Positions 1-8,737 of a stretch of 64,000 nt of DNA are shown here, one piece after another; within the stretch, counting starts at the first letter, position 1; the number at the start of each line of letters is the position of its first letter. The stretch is from positions 7,568 to 71,567 of the forward strand of contig CAYPRM010000003.1 in assembly GCA_964413365.1 (NCBI GenBank), given 5' to 3'. Below the pieces are notes generated by a model. It was not told where the DNA came from. It saw only the letters and a program-made list of their open reading frames with translations, and made no database searches. The translations under genes and the position numbers were made by a program. This DNA is from RGIG4608 sp964413365 (GTDB taxonomy: Bacteria > Bacillota > Clostridia > Oscillospirales > CAG-272).

Positions 1-1638
1 GCCGCACTCATAGCCCTCGGCACGGCTCTCATAGAAAGATGGAAAAATACACAGAGCGTCGGCGACTGGATCAAGATCGAACACGTGATATCAGAAAAGA
101 TCCTTGACACGGACTATGTAAACCTCGACAGCACTCACACCTCGGAGATGCTCTCCACAATACGTCAGAATTTCAATGGCGGCGGTTGGGGACTCGGAAG
201 AACTCTTGAATGTGTAGGATCTCTTCTCTCATCAATTTTCACCGTTTTCGGCGGTCTTGCGCTCACCGTATCGCTTTTCACAATAACAGTTCCGAGCGAC
301 GCAGGCACGCTGACATTTCTGAACAGTCCCCTCGTATCAATTTCCGTCATAGCGATCATGCTTGCGATCACCTTTATCGCTCCGATGCTAACTAACAAAT
401 CGGAGAGCTATTACGCAAAGCACGCCGACGATCACAATCTCAGCAACCGTCTGTTCGGCTTTTTTGGTTGGCTCGGATACAAGAAGAATATCGCGATGGA
501 CGTCAGAATGTACCGTCAGGACAGGATCTGCGACAGAAACAATCGCAACAAGGAGGATACATTTGGCTCAAATGGGCTTTTCGCTCACCTTGCACGCGGT
601 GAGATGGGATTCTTTGCCGCGGCAGGTGCGGCGGTCTCAACAATCTTCACGGGCGTTGTATATGTTTTTGTGTGTCTTAAGGCGTTGGCAGGTGCGTTCG
701 GTCTTGGCTCTGTAACACAGTACGTTGCCGCAATAACCAAGGTGTCCGGCGGAATGTCAAGCCTCGTTTCGGGCATCGGACTAATGTGCAACAACACACC
801 ATTCCTTGAGCTGACCTTTGAGTATCTTGATATCCCCGACAATATGTATCAAGGCTCGCTCACCGTTGAAAAGCGTAGTGACAGAAGCTATCAAGTCGAG
901 TTCCGCAACGTTTCCTTCAAGTACCCTGGCTGTGATAGCTATGCGCTCCGCAATGTCAATATGAAATTTGAGATCGGCAAGCGTATGGCAGTCGTCGGTA
1001 TGAACGGAAGTGGCAAAACGACCTTTATCAAGCTGCTCTGCCGTCTGTACGACCCCACCGAGGGTGAGATCCTGCTAAACGGTATTGATATTCGCAAGTA
1101 CAACTACCGTGAATATATGGACATATTCTCCGTGGTATTTCAGGATTTTCAGCTCCTTCATTTGAAGCTTGGCGAAAATGTGGGAGGAAGCTTGAACTAC
1201 GACAAGGAGCGTGTTATTGACTGTCTTGAAAAGGCGGGCTTTGGTACAAGGCTTGCCGAAATGCCGAACGGGATTGACACATATCTCTATGATGAATATG
1301 ACAAGCACGGAATCAGCCTCTCGGGCGGCGAGGCGCAGAAGGTTGCGATCGCCCGTGCGCTCTACAAGGATGCTCCGTTCATCGTTCTCGATGAGCCGAC
1401 CGCCGCGCTCGATCCCATCGCCGAGGCGGACATCTACTCGAAATTTGACCGCATCGCCGGTGACAAGACTGCGATATACATCTCCCACCGTCTATCGTCA
1501 TGCAAATTCTGCGATATGATCGCGGTATTTGACGAGGGCTCGGTCATTCAGCTTGGAACGCATGAGGAGCTACTCAAAAACGATAGTGGAAAATACTTCG
1601 AGCTCTGGCATGCACAGGCGCAGTATTACACAGAATAA
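1..1638 (+). CDS. ABC transporter, fused membrane and ATPase domains (5' truncated)
   Basis: The reading frame is open from the first base of the window, so the true start lies upstream; a GTG at 85 is only the first internal start codon. The visible 545 residues hold part of the transmembrane domain (hydrophobic stretches at about residues 75-92, 105-130 and 200-240) and a complete C-terminal ATPase: Walker A GMNGSGKT near 333-340, signature LSGGEAQ near 440-446, Walker B FIVLDEPT near 460-467 and the H-loop ISHR near 494. This is the ABCB-like exporter layout, where a half-transporter dimerises to move a substrate outward across the membrane using ATP. The substrate cannot be told from the sequence; peptide, lipid or drug export are all possible. 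The gene ends 5 bases before a bidirectional terminator. Confidence 0.9.
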   Translation, partial: AALIALGTALIERWKNTQSVGDWIKIEHVISEKILDTDYVNLDSTHTSEMLSTIRQNFNGGGWGLGRTLECVGSLLSSIFTVFGGLALTVSLFTITVPSDAGTLTFLNSPLVSISVIAIMLAITFIAPMLTNKSESYYAKHADDHNLSNRLFGFFGWLGYKKNIAMDVRMYRQDRICDRNNRNKEDTFGSNGLFAHLARGEMGFFAAAGAAVSTIFTGVVYVFVCLKALAGAFGLGSVTQYVAAITKVSGGMSSLVSGIGLMCNNTPFLELTFEYLDIPDNMYQGSLTVEKRSDRSYQVEFRNVSFKYPGCDSYALRNVNMKFEIGKRMAVVGMNGSGKTTFIKLLCRLYDPTEGEILLNGIDIRKYNYREYMDIFSVVFQDFQLLHLKLGENVGGSLNYDKERVIDCLEKAGFGTRLAEMPNGIDTYLYDEYDKHGISLSGGEAQKVAIARALYKDAPFIVLDEPTAALDPIAEADIYSKFDRIAGDKTAIYISHRLSSCKFCDMIAVFDEGSVIQLGTHEELLKNDSGKYFELWHAQAQYYTE

Positions 1639-1643
1639 AAACA

Positions 1644-1679
1644 AAAAAATATCGACAGCATCCGCTGTCGATATTTTTT
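1644..1679. terminator. Bidirectional intrinsic terminator
   Basis: A nine-base stem ATCGACAGC pairs with GCTGTCGAT around an ATCC loop (1651-1668), flanked by an A-run on the left and a T-run on the right. It sits between two convergent genes and can stop transcription from both sides. Confidence 0.88.
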
Positions 1680-1995
1680 ATCTATTGTCGACCTCAAATA
1701 GCCATATACGCTTCTCAAATCCGCCACGCTCCTGCGCCTTATGTGAACGGACTGCCTCAAGCTCATCGAGCGTATAGCCCCTTGCAATAGCACTTGCACG
1801 CACGACCTCAAGCAAGTCTGCAAGCTCCTCTATGCTCCCGTCGGTAAGGTATTCATCAAGCTCCTCGCGAAGCTTTTCATCAAGCGCACGTATATATTCC
1901 CCATCGTCAAGCGTTCCTATCTTGCAGGTGCTTCCCGTGCTTTCGATGATCTCGGGAATCCTATCACGCACGAGTTTTTCATATATTTTCTTCAT
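1678..1995 (-). CDS. MazG-like / phosphoribosyl-ATP pyrophosphohydrolase-like protein
   Basis: A 105-residue protein starting KKIYEKLVRDRIPEII, the opening typical of small phosphoribosyl-ATP pyrophosphohydrolase-like proteins of the all-alpha NTP-pyrophosphatase group. The acidic EELDEYL and EELADLLEV helices match the metal-binding E..E...D pattern of that fold. Such proteins hydrolyse nucleoside triphosphates or related nucleotides, often as house-cleaning enzymes; the actual substrate is not known. The ATG at 1995 is chosen over an upstream in-frame start at 2037 because it has GGAG five bases before it and the conserved domain begins there. It lies downstream of pilB on the same strand, with a hairpin between them, and ends in the shared terminator. 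Confidence 0.8.
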   Translation of the reverse strand: MKKIYEKLVRDRIPEIIESTGSTCKIGTLDDGEYIRALDEKLREELDEYLTDGSIEELADLLEVVRASAIARGYTLDELEAVRSHKAQERGGFEKRIWLFEVDNR

Positions 1996-2021
1996 ATTCG
2001 CTCCATATTCCATTTTAAGCA

Positions 2022-2052
2022 AGATCCGCCGACACACAATATCGGCGGATCT
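2022..2052 (-). terminator. Inverted repeat after pilB, possible terminator
   Basis: A strong stem (GATCCGCCGA with TCGGCGGATC) lies between the pilB stop and the MazG-like gene. On the minus strand it is followed by only a weak T-rich tail, so it may reduce rather than stop read-through from the pilus operon. Confidence 0.5.
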
Positions 2053-2060
2053 ATTATTTT

Positions 2061-3725
2061 TTACTTATTTACGATATCAACAAGCTGGTCGTACTCCTCA
2101 AGGCTCGTAATGCCCTCAAGCACGCGCTCGCGTGTATGCGTAAGAACGGTAGTCATATCTCTTTCAACTATCGCCGCTACCTTTTCAGAGGTAAAGCTAT
2201 CGGACATAATGATCTCCTTGATCTCATCGGTCAAGACCATTATCTCAAATACGCCTATACGTCCGAGGTATCCCGTGTTATTGCAATACGGGCAACCGTG
2301 GGGCGCATATATCTCCATCGGCTCGTCGATATGAAGGATAGCCATTTCCTGCTGATCGGTTATCTTGGCAACCTTGCACTTCGGGCAGAGCTTACGCACA
2401 AGTCGCTGAGATATTGCACCGAGAAGCGAGTCCGCAACAAGGTATTTGGGAATTCCCATATTTATAAGTCTTGTTATAACTCCTGCGGCGTCGTTGGTGT
2501 GTATTGACGAGAGGACAAGGTGTCCTGTAATAGCGGCTCTCGTCGCTATCTGCGCCGTCTCCTCGTCACGTATCTCTCCGACCATTATGATATTGGGGTC
2601 CTGACGCAGGAAGCTACGCAGTGCGGCAGCAAACGTAAGGTTAGCCTTAGTATTCACCTGCACCTGATTTACGCCCGTTATCTCGTTCTCAACGGGATCC
2701 TCGACGGTCATAATATTCGTATCATCCTTAGCGAGGTATCGCAGGAAGGTATAAAGCGTGGTCGACTTACCGCTTCCCGTAGGCCCTGTTAGTAGGATTA
2801 TTCCGTGGGGACGGGTGATCATGCTCATTACGAGATCCTTCTGAAGATCGGAAAATCCGAGTGAGGATATATCGCTCGAGCTGAAGGAGCGGCTATAAAT
2901 ACGGATAACGATCTTCTCGCCGTGTATCGTCGGGATCGTGGAGACACGGAAGTCATACGTGCTGCCGTCGATCTCACGGCTGATCTTACCGTCCTGAGGC
3001 ACACGCCTCTCCGCAATATTGAGCTCCGCCATGATCTTATATCTCGCAAGTATTGCGGGATATCTCCTTGCGTCGTAGCGGTCTATCATCTGAAGCTTTC
3101 CGTCGACACGGAAGCGTACAAAGACCTCCTTAGCAAAGGGCTCGATATGAATATCGCTCGCTCCCCTGCTGATCGCGTCAAAGAGTATGGTATCGCAGAC
3201 CTTGATAACGGGTGCGTCATCACCTGCATTGATATCCACGTCGGTCTTATCGACGTCACTCTTTATATACTCATCCATGGCTTCGTCCTGCTGGATCTTA
3301 TTATTGACGTAGTCAAGGATTTTCTTCATCTGCGTGGGGGGGCAGACGATGAATTCAAGCCTCTTGCCGCCGTAGACCAAAAGCTCGCGGAATTCCTCTA
3401 TTCTAAAGGGGTTTGAACCGAGGATCGTCAGTGTATCATTTACAAGACTAAACGGCACGCCCTGATATTCAAGGAGAAGCTCACGGGGATACTTCTTTAC
3501 AAACTCAAGGTCGATCTCTGCAAGCTGGAAGAACCTATATTCATATCCAAGGTAGTCCGCAAGGATATGATACATGGTCTCCTCGTCAAATTTGGAGTCC
3601 CTTATGAGCTCCGCATAAACGAGAGTTTCCGCAGAGTCCGCTCTTTCGCAATATTCATCAGCTACGCTCTGAGATATCAGGTCGTTTTCTGCGAGATATT
3701 GAGTAAACAGTTTATTAAATATCAT
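2061..3725 (-). CDS. pilB: Type IV pilus / type II secretion assembly ATPase (PilB/GspE)
   Basis: A 554-residue protein with the full PilB/GspE layout. The N-terminal domain (about 1-150) resembles the GspE N-terminal domain that docks on the inner-membrane platform. The ATPase follows, with Walker A GPTGSGKST near 313-321, an aspartate-box/Walker B region ending IIMVGEIRD near 380-388 and a His box around LSSIHTND. Two cysteine pairs, CPKC near 446 and CPYC near 477, form the tetracysteine zinc motif found in extension ATPases and absent from the PilT retraction ATPase. It powers pilin polymerisation at the cytoplasmic face. It is the last assembly gene in the operon, 11 bases after pilC. 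No pilT is present in this window. Confidence 0.93.
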   Translation of the reverse strand: MIFNKLFTQYLAENDLISQSVADEYCERADSAETLVYAELIRDSKFDEETMYHILADYLGYEYRFFQLAEIDLEFVKKYPRELLLEYQGVPFSLVNDTLTILGSNPFRIEEFRELLVYGGKRLEFIVCPPTQMKKILDYVNNKIQQDEAMDEYIKSDVDKTDVDINAGDDAPVIKVCDTILFDAISRGASDIHIEPFAKEVFVRFRVDGKLQMIDRYDARRYPAILARYKIMAELNIAERRVPQDGKISREIDGSTYDFRVSTIPTIHGEKIVIRIYSRSFSSSDISSLGFSDLQKDLVMSMITRPHGIILLTGPTGSGKSTTLYTFLRYLAKDDTNIMTVEDPVENEITGVNQVQVNTKANLTFAAALRSFLRQDPNIIMVGEIRDEETAQIATRAAITGHLVLSSIHTNDAAGVITRLINMGIPKYLVADSLLGAISQRLVRKLCPKCKVAKITDQQEMAILHIDEPMEIYAPHGCPYCNNTGYLGRIGVFEIMVLTDEIKEIIMSDSFTSEKVAAIVERDMTTVLTHTRERVLEGITSLEEYDQLVDIVNK

Positions 3726-3736
3726 ATCAGTTCTCC

Positions 3737-4942
3737 TTATACGGCGTTCATCATGGACATCATAGGAACAAGGACGGACAGTATTACGAGCATTACGACG
3801 CCTCCGAGAAGGACAATCGCCATGGGCTCAATAGCGGCTACCGCTTTTGCGATACTCGATTCGACCTGCTCGTCAAAGTAGTCGCTCGTTGACTCGAGGA
3901 CCTCCTCAATATTTCCACTCTTTTCGCCGACATCTATCATCTGCGTAAGCATCGGTGGGAAAAGCCTTGTCGCCTCAATGGAGGCTGCTATTCTCTTTCC
4001 GCGCTTTACCTCCTCAATGGTATAGTCAAACCTTCTCGTAAAGACCTCGTTGCCGAGCATCTTCTTCAGATTTTCAAGAACATCTATCATATTCATACCG
4101 CTTCCGAGCAGTATGATGAATGCTCTTGAGAAGCGCGAGGTTATGAGGTTTCTCTGAACCGTAGAAAGTATCGGGATATGGAGCATGAGCACGTCCTTGA
4201 CATACTTACCCTTATCAGTTCTGAAGAACATTACTATCAGGAACACGACGAGCACGGTGGCAGGCAGGAGAATGAAGAAATATTCCTGTAGCCAATTTGA
4301 AACGCCCATTACTATCCTCGTGATCTCGGGGACCTCACCGCCGAGCTCATTTATCGTGGACTCGAACTGCGGCAGGATGAAGAGACAGAGGAAGATAACG
4401 ACGACGATGACCATACATACGAGCAGCATGGGATATACCATTGAGCTCGACGCTTTTTTCTTGATCTTACGGTCATTTTCGTAATAATCCGCCATATTTG
4501 TAAGCACCTTATCAAGCGAGCCCGAGGCCTCTCCGATAGCAACCATGCTGACGAAGAATTTTGTGAACACCTTCGGGTGCTTTGCAAATGCATCCGAGAG
4601 GCTTATACCTGCCTCGACGTCGTTGTGTATCTCCTTCAGAACGTTTCTGAAGGGTACGCTGAATTTTTGGCGCTGAAGGTTATTGAGCGAATCTCCGATC
4701 GGTATTCCTGCCTTCAGCATTACGGAAAACTGACGGAAAAAGGTTATTACCTCTGTGAATTTGATCTTACTGCTGACAGCGAAAAATTCATTCTCCTTCT
4801 CGTCCCTTATAAGGGAGTAGCTGAGCATGTGTATCTGATTCTGACGAGCCTCCGCCTTAAGGCTGATCTCATCGCTCGCCTGCCTTATAACGGTCTGGCG
4901 CTGTCCCGAGGAGTTGATAACTTTACACTTGTAGTACGGCAT
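3737..4942 (-). CDS. pilC: Pilus assembly platform membrane protein (PilC/GspF)
   Basis: A 401-residue integral membrane protein with the two repeated T2SSF domains of the PilC/GspF family (about residues 70-190 and 270-395). Each domain is followed by hydrophobic helices; clear ones lie near 165-190, 215-240 and at the C-terminus. It anchors the PilB ATPase and passes pilin subunits into the growing fibre. The ATG at 4942 overlaps the pilD stop codon (TAATG), which suggests translational coupling, and has a GGGAGG site ten bases upstream. An in-frame start at 4960 exists but would sit inside pilD and before the ribosome site. Confidence 0.92.
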   Translation of the reverse strand: MPYYKCKVINSSGQRQTVIRQASDEISLKAEARQNQIHMLSYSLIRDEKENEFFAVSSKIKFTEVITFFRQFSVMLKAGIPIGDSLNNLQRQKFSVPFRNVLKEIHNDVEAGISLSDAFAKHPKVFTKFFVSMVAIGEASGSLDKVLTNMADYYENDRKIKKKASSSMVYPMLLVCMVIVVVIFLCLFILPQFESTINELGGEVPEITRIVMGVSNWLQEYFFILLPATVLVVFLIVMFFRTDKGKYVKDVLMLHIPILSTVQRNLITSRFSRAFIILLGSGMNMIDVLENLKKMLGNEVFTRRFDYTIEEVKRGKRIAASIEATRLFPPMLTQMIDVGEKSGNIEEVLESTSDYFDEQVESSIAKAVAAIEPMAIVLLGGVVMLVILSVLVPMMSMMNAV

Positions 4943-5745
4943 TAAAGCAATACCTCCCAATAAAATTTCATAAACGCCTCGCCGTATATAGCCATAGTAC
5001 CTATTCCGAGCAGGAGATACGGCCCGAAGGCTATCTCCGCATCGCGTCCCGACCTTGAAGCTCTTATCTTGATAACCTCAATGACAGAGCCGAGGAGAGT
5101 TGCAATAAGTATGGCAATAAGTAGCGGCATAGCGCCTATCATAAAGCCCCCGATACCCACGAGATAGACATCTCCCGAGCCGAGTGCATCCTTTTTAAGT
5201 ACAATTTTTGCTACGAGCTTGACCGCTCCGAAGAAGCCGAAGCCGAGCAATGCGCCGAATATATGATCCGAGATCGCAGCGTCAAATACGAAAACGCGGT
5301 AAAGTGCAACAAATATCGCCAAGATTGCAAACAGGATCAATGTTACGTTATATATCTCGTGCGTCTCGTGGTCGATGCCTGCCATTACGATAAAGAGGAA
5401 CGTAAGGAGCATGAGCGCGACAAAGATCGGCAGAGTCTCAAAGGACGAGCCGTATTGCAGAAAGGCGCACATATATCCAAGTCCGCCGAATATTTCTGTA
5501 AGGAGTGAGAAGACGCCGATGCTCGCTTTGCAGTAGCGGCACTTCCCTCCGAGTATGATCCACGAGAGGATCGGAATATTATCATACGCCTTTATGGGGT
5601 GCTTGCACTCGGGGCAATAGGAATCGGGCTTGACTATCGAGAGCCCCTTGGGCACGCGATAGGCTATGACTCCGCCAAAGCTTGCGAATACCGCACCAAA
5701 TATAAAGGAAAACACGGAAAGCATTATTTTCATTTCTGTTAGCAT
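4942..5745 (-). CDS. pilD: Prepilin peptidase (type IV leader peptidase)
   Basis: A 267-residue polytopic membrane aspartic protease. It carries two cysteine pairs, CPEC at 44-47 and CRYC at 69-72, which form the zinc-binding cytoplasmic domain of full-length PilD/GspO enzymes with N-methylation activity. The two catalytic aspartates are visible: D125 in MAGIDHETHE and D192 in GSGDVYL (the GxGD motif). It cleaves the short leader of the four pilin-like proteins encoded just upstream and probably methylates the new N-terminal residue. It overlaps the preceding small pilin-like gene by seven bases and pilC by three, so the operon is tightly coupled. Confidence 0.93.
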   Translation of the reverse strand: MLTEMKIMLSVFSFIFGAVFASFGGVIAYRVPKGLSIVKPDSYCPECKHPIKAYDNIPILSWIILGGKCRYCKASIGVFSLLTEIFGGLGYMCAFLQYGSSFETLPIFVALMLLTFLFIVMAGIDHETHEIYNVTLILFAILAIFVALYRVFVFDAAISDHIFGALLGFGFFGAVKLVAKIVLKKDALGSGDVYLVGIGGFMIGAMPLLIAILIATLLGSVIEVIKIRASRSGRDAEIAFGPYLLLGIGTMAIYGEAFMKFYWEVLL

Positions 5746-5987
5746 ATTTCCTCCAAATGGAATAAATACTCATCGGCATTGCTCGTATTGGACTTTGAAG
5801 GGAAGCCGGGCTTGTTATCTCTATAACCCTTTTCTTCCGTCCCGTTGAGCCCCTGCGCATTCTCCATCGAGTGTATCATATAGCGAGTTATTATCGTAAA
5901 GGTCGAAACTGCGGTCAACGTCATGACGACACAGAGTATCATAACGATCGCAAGAATATAGCCCTTTTGCTTGTTATTTTTCTTCAT
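5739..5987 (-). CDS. Small pilin-like or PilX-like membrane protein
   Basis: An 82-residue protein with a basic N-terminus (KKNNKQKG) followed by a hydrophobic helix starting YILAIVMI. The layout copies a class III signal, cleavage after glycine then a single helix, but the glutamate normally found at position +5 is missing. PilX-type minor pilins and the short proteins beside ComG operons can look like this. The rest is short, polar and of no recognised family. An AGGAGGG site nine bases before the ATG supports translation, and it overlaps both neighbours' signals within the pilus operon. A role as a minor pseudopilin is inferred from position. Confidence 0.65.
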   Translation of the reverse strand: MKKNNKQKGYILAIVMILCVVMTLTAVSTFTIITRYMIHSMENAQGLNGTEEKGYRDNKPGFPSKSNTSNADEYLFHLEEIC

Positions 5988-5993
5988 TTGCTA

Positions 5994-6440
5994 TTACCCT
6001 CCTGTGGATGTGTACTCTGGAGATGTTCCGCAATTAAGATCTTTAATATATACCCTATCTTTAGCACTCGTCTCTACCGATTTAATGATCAATTCATCAT
6101 TTTTATTAATACAGTATATTACTCTATATGTGTAATTTGAGCTTCCTGAGGCAGGCTTGAATTCTGTATTCAAAAATATATGATAATCTTCACCATCTTT
6201 TTTAACACCCTCGCCTACTTCGTTACTTGCAAGATATTTTGTAGCCCAATCCTCTCCATACGCATCCCAATAATAGTTGATATCGTAGCAGACCATTTCG
6301 AGCCTGACATATTGCTCCTGACGGCGTGAGAGGTTTCTCATGCCTATATAGGTGGAGGTCAGCGCAAGCATTATCACCGCAAAGACGGCGACGGACACGA
6401 GGACCTCGACCAGAGTAAGTCCTTTTTTGGTTTTTTTCAT
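5994..6440 (-). CDS. Pseudopilin with type IV prepilin leader
   Basis: A 148-residue protein with a textbook prepilin leader: KKTKKG then LTLVEVLVSVAVF, with the conserved glutamate at +5 of the mature protein. After the helix, the soluble part is short and includes two cysteines (near 58 and 125) that might pair. The ATG at 6440 is preferred because it places the leader at the N-terminus and has AAGGTG just before it; a TTG at 6485 would add 15 basic residues. Cleavage would be by the prepilin peptidase three genes downstream. It is probably a minor pseudopilin that primes the fibre. Confidence 0.85.
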   Translation of the reverse strand: MKKTKKGLTLVEVLVSVAVFAVIMLALTSTYIGMRNLSRRQEQYVRLEMVCYDINYYWDAYGEDWATKYLASNEVGEGVKKDGEDYHIFLNTEFKPASGSSNYTYRVIYCINKNDELIIKSVETSAKDRVYIKDLNCGTSPEYTSTGG

Positions 6441-6509
6441 ATTCACCTTGACCTTATTCCTTCGCTTGTGCAAAGCTCCTTTCAATAGATTTTCGACCTG
6501 CTTGACGCC

Positions 6510-7727
6510 TTACGCCTTCGGGACGAGTCCACGGTCGGTGGCGAGATCAGCAATGATCTCAAATGCGCCCTCATAGCGGAACTTGGTCGCTATTCTGTAA
6601 AGGCAGGGCGTATCCTCGAAGCCGTGGCGCTTCGTGAGCGCGCAGGGGTAACGGGAATCGACGTATTTATGGGGATCGGTAGCGAGATAGAGCATAACTC
6701 TTGAATTACGTATATCCATTCTCGCGTAGACCTCGGAATTGATGTGGAACACGGCGCACTGCTCGGAGATCTTGCACTTCATACCCGTATAACCGAGAAG
6801 CACCTTGGATATAGCGTCATATCTCGTGCGGAGCAAGCCGTTTGCATCACCGTATCTCTTGGAGAAATTGGTGTCATCGTTGTCGTAATTCTCCCAATCG
6901 ACCTCAAGCTCATCATTCTTGTGCTGTACGGTCTCGCTCATAGCCTGCTTTGTCGTGTCGGGCTTGAGATCGACCACGGGCTCGGCTTCTCCAAGCTTGG
7001 TAAGACCGAGACGAAGATCCACGGGATCATCCGCACTTATTCCGTAGTGCGTTATCCTCTGGCGGTCAAACTCGAACTCGTGCTTCGACGCTACGAGCAG
7101 AAATTTATTCATAATATCCCTATTGGATTCAAATTCAAAATCATAGCTTGTAATAAGATTTCCCCCCGACGAAAGGATCATAGTGCAGACCTTGCGTCTT
7201 ATGTGGAAGAAAACATAGTTTTCCTTGTGATCAAGCGTCTCGCAGAGGTACATACCGAATGGCTTTACACTCGATATCTCCGTGCCGAGCAGCTTTGCGA
7301 TCGCAAGGAAGGTATCCACTATCGCCTTGGGCATAAAGTACGTGTTGTAGGTATAGCCAACCTCACGCTTGTAGGAATTAAATTCCGTATAGAAATTGTC
7401 GTTATCCTTGTTCTTCATCTCCTTTTTATAGAGATTGTTTGCGTAGAACGAGAATTTTGCCGGGATAGAAATGCTGTTTCTGTACACTCCCTCGCATCTG
7501 AGAAGGAGGACTATCGAGGGCATAAAGAGGATCCCGAGAGGCTCAAGCTCATGCTTGATCCTATCGGCGATGGGTTCAACCTTGATAAACGCCCCATCCT
7601 TTGTCGGATAATCCTCAAGCTCTATCATTATTTCCTTAGCCTCGGCTTTTTTCTTCGACGGGAAGAATATACGCAGATATCCACCGTCAAAATTGCAATA
7701 TTCAAAAATACATTGATTCTGAGCCAT
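6510..7727 (-). CDS. PilM-like protein with a clostridial C-terminal domain (tentative)
   Basis: A 405-residue soluble protein with no signal peptide or membrane helix, encoded between two pseudopilins. The middle (about 165-200: KVCTMILSSGGNLITSYDFEF) resembles the strand pattern of PilM, the actin-like cytoplasmic pilus protein, but no clear ATP-binding motif is seen. The last 120 residues, starting at a Y-G-D followed by LRTRYDAISKVLLGYTGMK and later LYLATDPHKY and DTPCLYRI, resemble from memory a domain common in hypothetical proteins of Clostridia. The two halves are joined by an acidic linker (DELEVDWENYDNDD). A GGAGG site nine bases upstream supports the start. The PilM assignment rests mostly on position. 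Confidence 0.5.
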   Translation of the reverse strand: MAQNQCIFEYCNFDGGYLRIFFPSKKKAEAKEIMIELEDYPTKDGAFIKVEPIADRIKHELEPLGILFMPSIVLLLRCEGVYRNSISIPAKFSFYANNLYKKEMKNKDNDNFYTEFNSYKREVGYTYNTYFMPKAIVDTFLAIAKLLGTEISSVKPFGMYLCETLDHKENYVFFHIRRKVCTMILSSGGNLITSYDFEFESNRDIMNKFLLVASKHEFEFDRQRITHYGISADDPVDLRLGLTKLGEAEPVVDLKPDTTKQAMSETVQHKNDELEVDWENYDNDDTNFSKRYGDANGLLRTRYDAISKVLLGYTGMKCKISEQCAVFHINSEVYARMDIRNSRVMLYLATDPHKYVDSRYPCALTKRHGFEDTPCLYRIATKFRYEGAFEIIADLATDRGLVPKA

Positions 7728-7747
7728 TAATTATTTCCTCCACTTGG

Positions 7748-8200
7748 CTATGGGGTGGTTGTTGTAGTTACGTACAGCCCCAAAATAAAATCATAGATTG
7801 TGTTATTATCATATATTAATTCACAGCGAACAAATGTAACCTTGCGACCTGTTTCTTCGTTTGTTTCTGTTTTTTCATATATTCTAAAACCATCCAAACC
7901 CGTGTCCTTGAACTCGGTATTACCTACGGTAAGAGTTTTTGTATTGCGAACAAAGTTCACATCAGTGGTATTGTCCTTGAATTTTTCAATATAGGTTTTG
8001 TCATTTTTCTTGGAATCTAACAAGCTACGCAAAGCCATCTCTATCGACTGCGTTTGCGTGAGCTGCTCGGACTTGTCTATCAGGTTACCCGACGAAGTTC
8101 CTACGAACACGAACGCCGTGCCTATCATAGTCATAATGAGCGTGGTCAATGCGATAACGACCAGCACCTCTGTAAGCGTAAAGCCGCGTTTTTTTGACAT
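7748..8200 (-). CDS. Pseudopilin with type IV prepilin leader
   Basis: A 150-residue protein whose N-terminus SKKRG then FTLTEVLVVIALTTLIM is a class III signal with glutamate at +5. The soluble domain is about 115 residues and ends in a run of threonines (VTTTTTP). An AAAGGAG site eight bases before the ATG supports the start. It follows the major pilin gene after a strong hairpin (8244-8274) and precedes the PilM-like gene. It is likely a lower-abundance component of the same fibre. Confidence 0.87.
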   Translation of the reverse strand: MSKKRGFTLTEVLVVIALTTLIMTMIGTAFVFVGTSSGNLIDKSEQLTQTQSIEMALRSLLDSKKNDKTYIEKFKDNTTDVNFVRNTKTLTVGNTEFKDTGLDGFRIYEKTETNEETGRKVTFVRCELIYDNNTIYDFILGLYVTTTTTP

Positions 8201-8243
8201 AGGTCTGTCTCCTTTCTTTTGATTTTGGAGCTTGCATTAAAAT

Positions 8244-8274
8244 GGCGAGGAGATGACGCTGTCATCACCTCGCC
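8244..8274 (-). terminator. Strong hairpin between the major pilin and downstream pilus genes
   Basis: On the minus strand GGCGAGG, one mismatch and GATGAC pair with GTCATC and CCTCGCC around an AGC loop, followed by ATTTT. It stands 22 bases after the pilin stop. It could partly terminate or protect the pilin mRNA 3' end, giving more pilin than assembly proteins. Confidence 0.7.
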
Positions 8275-8296
8275 GTGATTTTACTTTGCTATGTAA

Positions 8297-8737
8297 TTAT
8301 TTGTTGGAAAAGAATGTGTAAGTACCACCGTTCTTTGTGTTTGTATAAATGATCTTACCATCCTTAAGTTGGAATGCTCCAGCAGGGGTATCAGATCCCA
8401 AAATAGCACTGTCAAGAGTGATTGAATCAACAGTCTTATTAGCGTCCGTAAGATCTATATAATCCGTACCAGACTTGGTTTTAATAACGATACCATCAGT
8501 ACCTTCAACAGCATAGTATTCAGTAGTGCCGTTGGCGAAAACTTTGCAGTAACCATTGAAAGAGATCTCATACTTGATCATCGACTCATAGGGCTGAGCC
8601 TCCTGCATAGCAACAGAATTGTTAGCCTTGTCGATATAAGCTGTGTAACCAACTACGGATACGGTTGCGAGAATTGCAAGTATAGCAATAACTACGAGCA
8701 ATTCGACGAGCGTAAAGCCCTTTTGTGTGTGTTTCAT
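8297..8737 (-). CDS. Major pilin-like protein
   Basis: A 146-residue protein opening KHTQKG then FTLVELLVVIAILAILATVSVVGY, the canonical type IV pilin/GspG signature with glutamate at +5. The soluble part of about 110 residues is rich in beta-strand and Thr/Gly/Asp and has one cysteine. The promoter-proximal position, consensus promoter and following hairpin suggest it is the most abundant subunit. The ATG at 8737 is chosen (AAAGGAG ten bases upstream); a TTG at 8743 would add two residues. Mature length is about 138 residues, in the range of major pilins or GspG-like pseudopilins. Confidence 0.9.
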   Translation of the reverse strand: MKHTQKGFTLVELLVVIAILAILATVSVVGYTAYIDKANNSVAMQEAQPYESMIKYEISFNGYCKVFANGTTEYYAVEGTDGIVIKTKSGTDYIDLTDANKTVDSITLDSAILGSDTPAGAFQLKDGKIIYTNTKNGGTYTFFSNK

